A stretch of DNA of 34,039 nucleotides from a virus, in IMG/VR virus record IMGVR_UViG_3300008469_000011, positions 1 to 34,039 of that record. One strand, 5' to 3'. This document shows positions 30,342 to 34,039 of the stretch, in pieces (position 1 is the stretch's first letter; each line of letters begins with the position of its first letter). Below the pieces are notes generated by a model that did no database searches, had not been told where the DNA came from, and saw only the letters and a list, made by a program, of their open reading frames with translations. The position numbers and the translations under genes are program-made.

Positions 30342-31595
30342 TTACTCGTTAAGATTAACGAATTTAACGTCCTCTATATCACCATTGGTATTAACCATGA
30401 ATATAGTTTGGATAGCATCTATTGAACGCATACCAGAGTTTAAACCATACTCATTAGAACCAACCATAGTTCCATTTTGGATACTTAAACCACCATACTG
30501 ATTTGATGCAAGCATAGCCTGATGCTGATGACCATTAACGGAGTGTTTATAACTATCACCAAACACTTGACCACATAAGTCTTGTACATGTGAACGAGCA
30601 GTTGCTGAATGTACTTTAAATGACCGTACAGTATCTCCATGAAACGCTAAGATATTGGCAGAGTTTATGTCTATTAAATGATACCCAGAGTCTGTAGTGT
30701 GTATAGTAACATTATCAACACCAGCAGAGTCTAGTAGCATCATTAAGAGTTCATCTATCATCCTAGAGTAGTCTGCTTCTTTGTTACGCATTACTGGTTT
30801 TTCATAAATCCTAGAGTGATTATCTCCCGTAGAGTAAACGTCTATGTGTGTATAAACTTGTGATAAAGTGGTGAAAAACTTTAATTGTATTTGCACAGCT
30901 CTACGAATAGACTCTACAAATGATGTTTCACTTTCAATTATACCATTATGTATAATACCTCTAAGTGTATCTTTTAAATCTATAATTGTTAGGTTGTCTG
31001 ATTGCAACTGATAGTTCATAATACTATCACAAAATCTATCTAATCTTGCTTCAGCAATATCGTAGTTGTAGGTATTATTAGGTACTGAGTTCTCTGTAAC
31101 AACTTCACCGAAGTGCATGTCCCCTATGGTAGCTACAAGACCATCTTCAGATACTCTTTCAATCCCCTCAACCTCAATAACAGTAGGTAACTCCAAGTCC
31201 CAACCATCAAGTGCACTATTTAAAGTTTCTTCTAGGGTCTCAAAGTATTTATCTTCTCTTGCACTCTCTCTGACACTTTTACGTAGCACAAGTAGCTCAT
31301 CTCTTGCGTGTTGTAAGCTTTTGGATAGTTTGGTGACCTTACGCTGTAGCACGTCATTAGTATCTGCATCAACGTCTTTAGATTCCATTCTGCTACGTAG
31401 GACAGCTAAGTCTGAAGCTCTGTACTTATTAGCTAATCTTAGGTTCAGTTGGCTACACGTAGTTCTTACGGTGGTTGTAGTACAATCTAGCTGCTTTGCA
31501 ATACTTCTTGTATTAACACCATCTTCATACAACTCTATAAGTCGTGACACATCAATGTTTTTATCTCTATGTATTCTGTTAATTACTTCCATCAT
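30342..31595 (-). CDS. Helix-turn-helix / calcineurin-like metallophosphoesterase fusion
   Basis: The 417-residue protein has an N-terminal resolvase-like helix-turn-helix (residues about 15-50: LIELYEDGVNTRSIAKQLDC, then TTTTVRTTCSQL) and a coiled coil (about 80-115). A metallophosphoesterase domain follows from about 152: GDMHFG at 158-163 (motif I, D159 and H161), KDTLRG at 208-213 in place of the usual GD..DRG, GDNH at 257-260 (motif III, with N259-H260), HGD at 319-321 and GHQH at 355-358. The metal ligands of a two-metal phosphoesterase are therefore mostly present. The likely activity is nuclease or phosphodiesterase on nucleic acids or nucleotides. The helix-turn-helix suggests DNA targeting. 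It overlaps the upstream gene by four bases (ATGA) and is last in the minus-strand operon. Confidence 0.75.
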   Translation of the reverse strand: MMEVINRIHRDKNIDVSRLIELYEDGVNTRSIAKQLDCTTTTVRTTCSQLNLRLANKYRASDLAVLRSRMESKDVDADTNDVLQRKVTKLSKSLQHARDELLVLRKSVRESAREDKYFETLEETLNSALDGWDLELPTVIEVEGIERVSEDGLVATIGDMHFGEVVTENSVPNNTYNYDIAEARLDRFCDSIMNYQLQSDNLTIIDLKDTLRGIIHNGIIESETSFVESIRRAVQIQLKFFTTLSQVYTHIDVYSTGDNHSRIYEKPVMRNKEADYSRMIDELLMMLLDSAGVDNVTIHTTDSGYHLIDINSANILAFHGDTVRSFKVHSATARSHVQDLCGQVFGDSYKHSVNGHQHQAMLASNQYGGLSIQNGTMVGSNEYGLNSGMRSIDAIQTIFMVNTNGDIEDVKFVNLNE

Positions 31596-31873
31596 AATAT
31601 TTGTCTATCACCTTTCTTTCGTTTTATACAAATACCTCTAACTTTAAAGTCTTTGTATTCTTCTACAGGTCTTATAATGTACCCATATTTCCATACATCT
31701 TTCAATGTACCCATTTTAACATCTCTTATGTTTAGATTGCCTCCAAACTTTTGGTTCACATCATTCCATGAACCATCTGCGTAGGCTTCCAACCAAGAGT
31801 CCTCTTTAATAGCCACCCACACCATAGTGGTAGGTACTATTATCAGAGCATCTTTTAATTCAGTTAAGTACAT
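31592..31873 (-). CDS. Small unknown protein of the early operon
   Basis: I prefer the second of two adjacent ATGs (31873) because GGGGA lies at a normal distance from it; the first ATG is at 31876. The product is about 93 residues, with a short strand-rich N-terminus (TELKDALIIVPTTMVWVAIK), an acidic/aromatic segment (SWLEAYADGSWNDVNQKFGG) and a basic C-terminus (DFKVRGICIKRKKGDRQ). There is no signal peptide, membrane span or zinc motif. It overlaps the GIY-YIG-like gene upstream by 14 bases and the metallophosphoesterase gene downstream by four bases, so all are translated together. The function is unknown. Confidence 0.6.
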   Translation of the reverse strand: MYLTELKDALIIVPTTMVWVAIKEDSWLEAYADGSWNDVNQKFGGNLNIRDVKMGTLKDVWKYGYIIRPVEEYKDFKVRGICIKRKKGDRQIL

Positions 31874-32270
31874 CATCTTCCCCGTAGCATTTATAAAATT
31901 TACCTAAAATATTTAAGTTTAAAGCTAATGGATTACACAGTACATCATGTAATATCATTTCCTTTAATTCTAACCATGTAGCTACTCCTTTGGCTTTACA
32001 TAAGTGTAGTATTTGCATACTAGCTACAGGTTCACCATCGTTTATCTTTTGGTTAACCAAGTCACTGCTTGATGTGTAGGTTCTCCAATCTGATTCTTTA
32101 GTAACTACTCTCTTCCGTTTCTTACCTTTTAGTGGTGGTAACCTCCTTGTGCTATATAGGTTCTTTTTACCAATATAGTATTCACCTGATGCAAATACAA
32201 TTTTGTAAACAAATGCCTCCGCACCATCTGGTATCTCCGTGAAACTTTCACCTTTATATGTCCAACTCAT
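31860..32270 (-). CDS. GIY-YIG-like phage endonuclease
   Basis: The 136-residue protein has VYKIVFASGEYYIGKKNLYS at about residues 21-40, matching the first two strands of the GIY-YIG fold (here VYK...YIG), followed by a basic loop (RRLPPLKGKKRKRV). Then comes 'sdWrtYtsSSdlV...I..gepvasmqIlhlCkaKG.atwlElkEMilhdVL.nplaLN.nilGKFY', the layout of small SegE-like phage proteins with a conserved Glu in the LELKEM helix as the catalytic candidate. It may be a free homing nuclease, a repair/recombination factor or a host-DNA nuclease. It overlaps the replication gene by four bases (ATGA) and so looks like a stable operon member rather than a recent insertion. Confidence 0.65.
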   Translation of the reverse strand: MSWTYKGESFTEIPDGAEAFVYKIVFASGEYYIGKKNLYSTRRLPPLKGKKRKRVVTKESDWRTYTSSSDLVNQKINDGEPVASMQILHLCKAKGVATWLELKEMILHDVLCNPLALNLNILGKFYKCYGEDDVLN

Positions 32271-33193
32271 AGTGCTTGCTCTATGTCATCTCTGTATCTA
32301 CTAATAGTAGACTGTGAGACACCACACATACTAGCAACTGCTTTGCCAGACATAAATTTAATACTGGATACTTTATAAGACTTTAGCTTAGCTAGTATCT
32401 TGGTAATAGTTTTGTTATGCTTCTGTTTAGCCACACGTTGGTTATGCTCTATCTGTTCTTTTTTGTTTAGTGCAATACCATCGTAGTTATTGTCAACAAA
32501 TTTACAAATACTTTTAACAATACCTTCTACCCTACTAATAGATATTGGGTGAGGCATAAGGGCATTTACTCTCTGTGCTTCATTAAAAAGGGCATCGTGA
32601 CACTGTAAGTTGTATCCCTCGTACCTAAGATAATGAAACAATGTTTGGTGTCGTTCTCCTCTCTCCACTTTAGTAAAATCGACACTCACTCGTCTACCAT
32701 TTGATTTTTTACCAACTAAAAACCCTAATTCTTCTTTAACAGAAGCTTTAACAGCTTTAAAGTCTGATAATACATACTTACCACCAAACCACTCTGTGTA
32801 GTGCTTAGCTGGGTTTCTGAAGATATGTGGTTTAACCGCTACTGCGTGTTCATCCCCACATAATCGGTAGTTAAGTGCCAGCAGCACCTCTCTAGCCCAT
32901 TGTAGCATATGTACTTTTTTGTAAGATATTGGGTATTTAAGTTCCCAATGTACATGAGCACCGTTATCTGTCTGTACTATATAAGATGGTTGAGGTAACT
33001 GATGTTCTAGTAGTAAATCATCAATCTCCTCTAAAGACTTCCCATCTATATCAACTATAAGCTCAAATAGTGCATGGGCGTTATACTGTATATACTTGTA
33101 CTGTAATGCGGTATCTTTATACTCATACACATACCCACTCTTTTTTGAGTTACTGCACATTATCCGTGAGTTACTAAAAGAGTCCTCTATCAT
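32267..33193 (-). CDS. Replication initiator/primase, ColE2 Rep (AEP) type with PriCT and C-terminal helix-turn-helix
   Basis: The 308-residue protein shows the replicase family pattern: a hydrophobic strand ending in a DID metal-binding motif (LIVDID, residues 45-50), then 'LP.PSYIVQTDNGAHVHWELKYPI' with GAHVHW at 78-83. A helix and 'CGDEHA' follow at about 112-117, then FRNP at 125-128, the equivalent of the KNP motif in ColE2 Rep proteins. A PriCT-like helical segment, 'GeRhqtLFhYLRyeGy', lies at about 179-194. A C-terminal helix-turn-helix (GKAVASMCGVSQSTISRYRD, about 283-302) probably recognises the origin. Such proteins synthesise a primer at a specific site to start replication. The start overlaps the upstream stop (TAATG). 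No iteron cluster was seen in the window. Confidence 0.75.
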   Translation of the reverse strand: MIEDSFSNSRIMCSNSKKSGYVYEYKDTALQYKYIQYNAHALFELIVDIDGKSLEEIDDLLLEHQLPQPSYIVQTDNGAHVHWELKYPISYKKVHMLQWAREVLLALNYRLCGDEHAVAVKPHIFRNPAKHYTEWFGGKYVLSDFKAVKASVKEELGFLVGKKSNGRRVSVDFTKVERGERHQTLFHYLRYEGYNLQCHDALFNEAQRVNALMPHPISISRVEGIVKSICKFVDNNYDGIALNKKEQIEHNQRVAKQKHNKTITKILAKLKSYKVSSIKFMSGKAVASMCGVSQSTISRYRDDIEQAL

Positions 33194-34029
33194 TATTGGT
33201 ACTCCTTAAACTCTATTAACTGTTGTCCTACTCTCTCAAGATGCAGTTGTTGGTCAATCAAATATGCTCTAACTTTTAAATCACCATATTGCAAGTTCCA
33301 CCTTTTTTCATAATCTGAGGTCACATGCTCTGTACAAGTGTTTTTGTACTTCAGCATGTGGGGTATTTTACCAAAACATCGCTTACAAATACCTTCAGTT
33401 TTGTGCTTATTGCTGACAGATTTACAAATTTGACAATGTTTAAATTCTGTATGCCATAACCTCTTCACACCACTAAATGATACCCCTACTATTTTTCCGT
33501 TCACTTCTTGTACTTTAAGTACCACATGTCTATCTTGTAACCCACTGTCTATTAAGTCACCAAAGTTACTTATCATGAACCTATATACTTCACTGTTGTA
33601 GGTTACTACTAGCCCTTGTGGGTTATAGTTATCATCTGTAATCCAATCTACTATATCTGCGACCACATATGATACTTTAGGACTAAGTACAGCAACCCCG
33701 TCAGCTGTTATAACAATGGTACTTTGGTTTTTGGTCACAAGGTTTGATATGTCATCAACTTCAGTTGTGTGTCTGAACTCAACACCATCTAGGTTATCAG
33801 ACTTACCTCTGTAAACCTTTAACAGCTTAGTACTTCCATCAATAAATGCCAACACTTTAAACATTCTTTTCTTGCCAGATTTATAGACTACAAGTATCAT
33901 ACTATACTTCGTGTACTTTAACTTAGCAGTAGCTTTACGCACCACTGATTTAACTTTTAGGTTACTGGTGACAACACCATTATCTTTAGTAATATAGTAA
34001 ACACCTATACCTTTAGTACTCTTTGGCAC
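33193..34029 (-). CDS. Unknown zinc-finger protein, first visible gene of the early operon
   Basis: The 278-residue frame opens at GTG 34029 close to the window edge. Only ten bases lie upstream, with no in-frame stop and no ribosome binding site, so the gene may begin outside the window. The first about 190 residues are strand-rich and basic (KSVVRKATAKLKYTKYSMIL, then FKVLAFIDGSTKLLKVYRGK), with no known motif. A probable zinc finger follows at about residues 199-219: CQIC, then CKRCF after 13 residues, then a helical C-terminus. It overlaps the replication gene by one base. A DNA-binding accessory for replication is possible but not shown. Confidence 0.55.
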   Translation of the reverse strand: MPKSTKGIGVYYITKDNGVVTSNLKVKSVVRKATAKLKYTKYSMILVVYKSGKKRMFKVLAFIDGSTKLLKVYRGKSDNLDGVEFRHTTEVDDISNLVTKNQSTIVITADGVAVLSPKVSYVVADIVDWITDDNYNPQGLVVTYNSEVYRFMISNFGDLIDSGLQDRHVVLKVQEVNGKIVGVSFSGVKRLWHTEFKHCQICKSVSNKHKTEGICKRCFGKIPHMLKYKNTCTEHVTSDYEKRWNLQYGDLKVRAYLIDQQLHLERVGQQLIEFKEYQ

Positions 34030-34039
34030 ATTGTAGCAA

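Noticed and set aside
31117-31641. 174-codon plus-strand frame rich in Ser/Leu
   Set aside because: It is antisense to the metallophosphoesterase gene, whose motifs are clear; its low-complexity composition is typical of a shadow frame.
1-34039. CRISPR array, rRNA, tRNA, insertion sequence, integrase or attachment site
   Set aside because: No regularly spaced repeats, no structured RNA genes, and no transposase or recombinase motifs were found on either strand; the gaps are too short for most of these.

Overview
The window is part of the genome of a long-tailed, siphovirus-type bacteriophage. It is AT-rich and densely packed. Most genes abut or overlap by 1 to 23 bases, and most starts carry a clear purine-rich ribosome binding site. 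Two lipoproteins with classical lipoboxes and a T4-type lysozyme point to a Gram-negative host. The base composition and marine-type phage proteins would suit a low-GC marine proteobacterium or Campylobacterota, but nothing here fixes the host. No terminase, portal, capsid or integrase gene is visible, so these probably lie outside the window and the lifestyle is undetermined.

Plus strand, left to right: a free-standing homing-type nuclease gene (2-916); the neck and tail-tube block (894-3583: small linker protein, gp6-like connector, gp10-like protein, tail-terminator candidate, major tail protein); a 180-base gap with a perfect hairpin, a TATAAT box and a long unusual stem-loop (3584-3763); two related tail assembly chaperones as separate genes (3764-4923); an 11.35-kb tape measure gene of 3783 residues with several families of internal repeats (4955-16306); distal tail and receptor-binding genes (16307-19734); an HNH/AP2 homing-type nuclease (19734-20375); a DUF1353 gene and a lysis block of two lipoproteins, an XhlA-like holin candidate and an endolysin (20378-22413); two large adhesin-like proteins sharing a C-terminal module (22463-26616); and a run of structural or unknown genes (26609-30249), two of them preceded by larger gaps with promoter-like and hairpin sequences.

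A hairpin at 30316-30335 separates the plus-strand late genes from a convergent minus-strand cluster (34029 back to 30342). That cluster encodes a zinc-finger protein of unknown role, a ColE2/AEP-type replication initiator-primase with a C-terminal helix-turn-helix, a GIY-YIG-like nuclease, a small unknown protein, and a helix-turn-helix/metallophosphoesterase fusion. It looks like an early replication and nucleic-acid metabolism operon.

The most notable observations are these. (1) A 21-position, nearly perfect stem-loop sits between the tail tube and chaperone genes; its loop contains an anti-Shine-Dalgarno sequence complementary to the next gene's ribosome binding site. (2) The tail chaperone pair appears to be made by gene duplication rather than by the usual ribosomal frameshift. 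(3) The tape measure is giant and still duplicating, with a 507-base tandem unit. All functions are inferred from sequence motifs and gene order; no database search was run.
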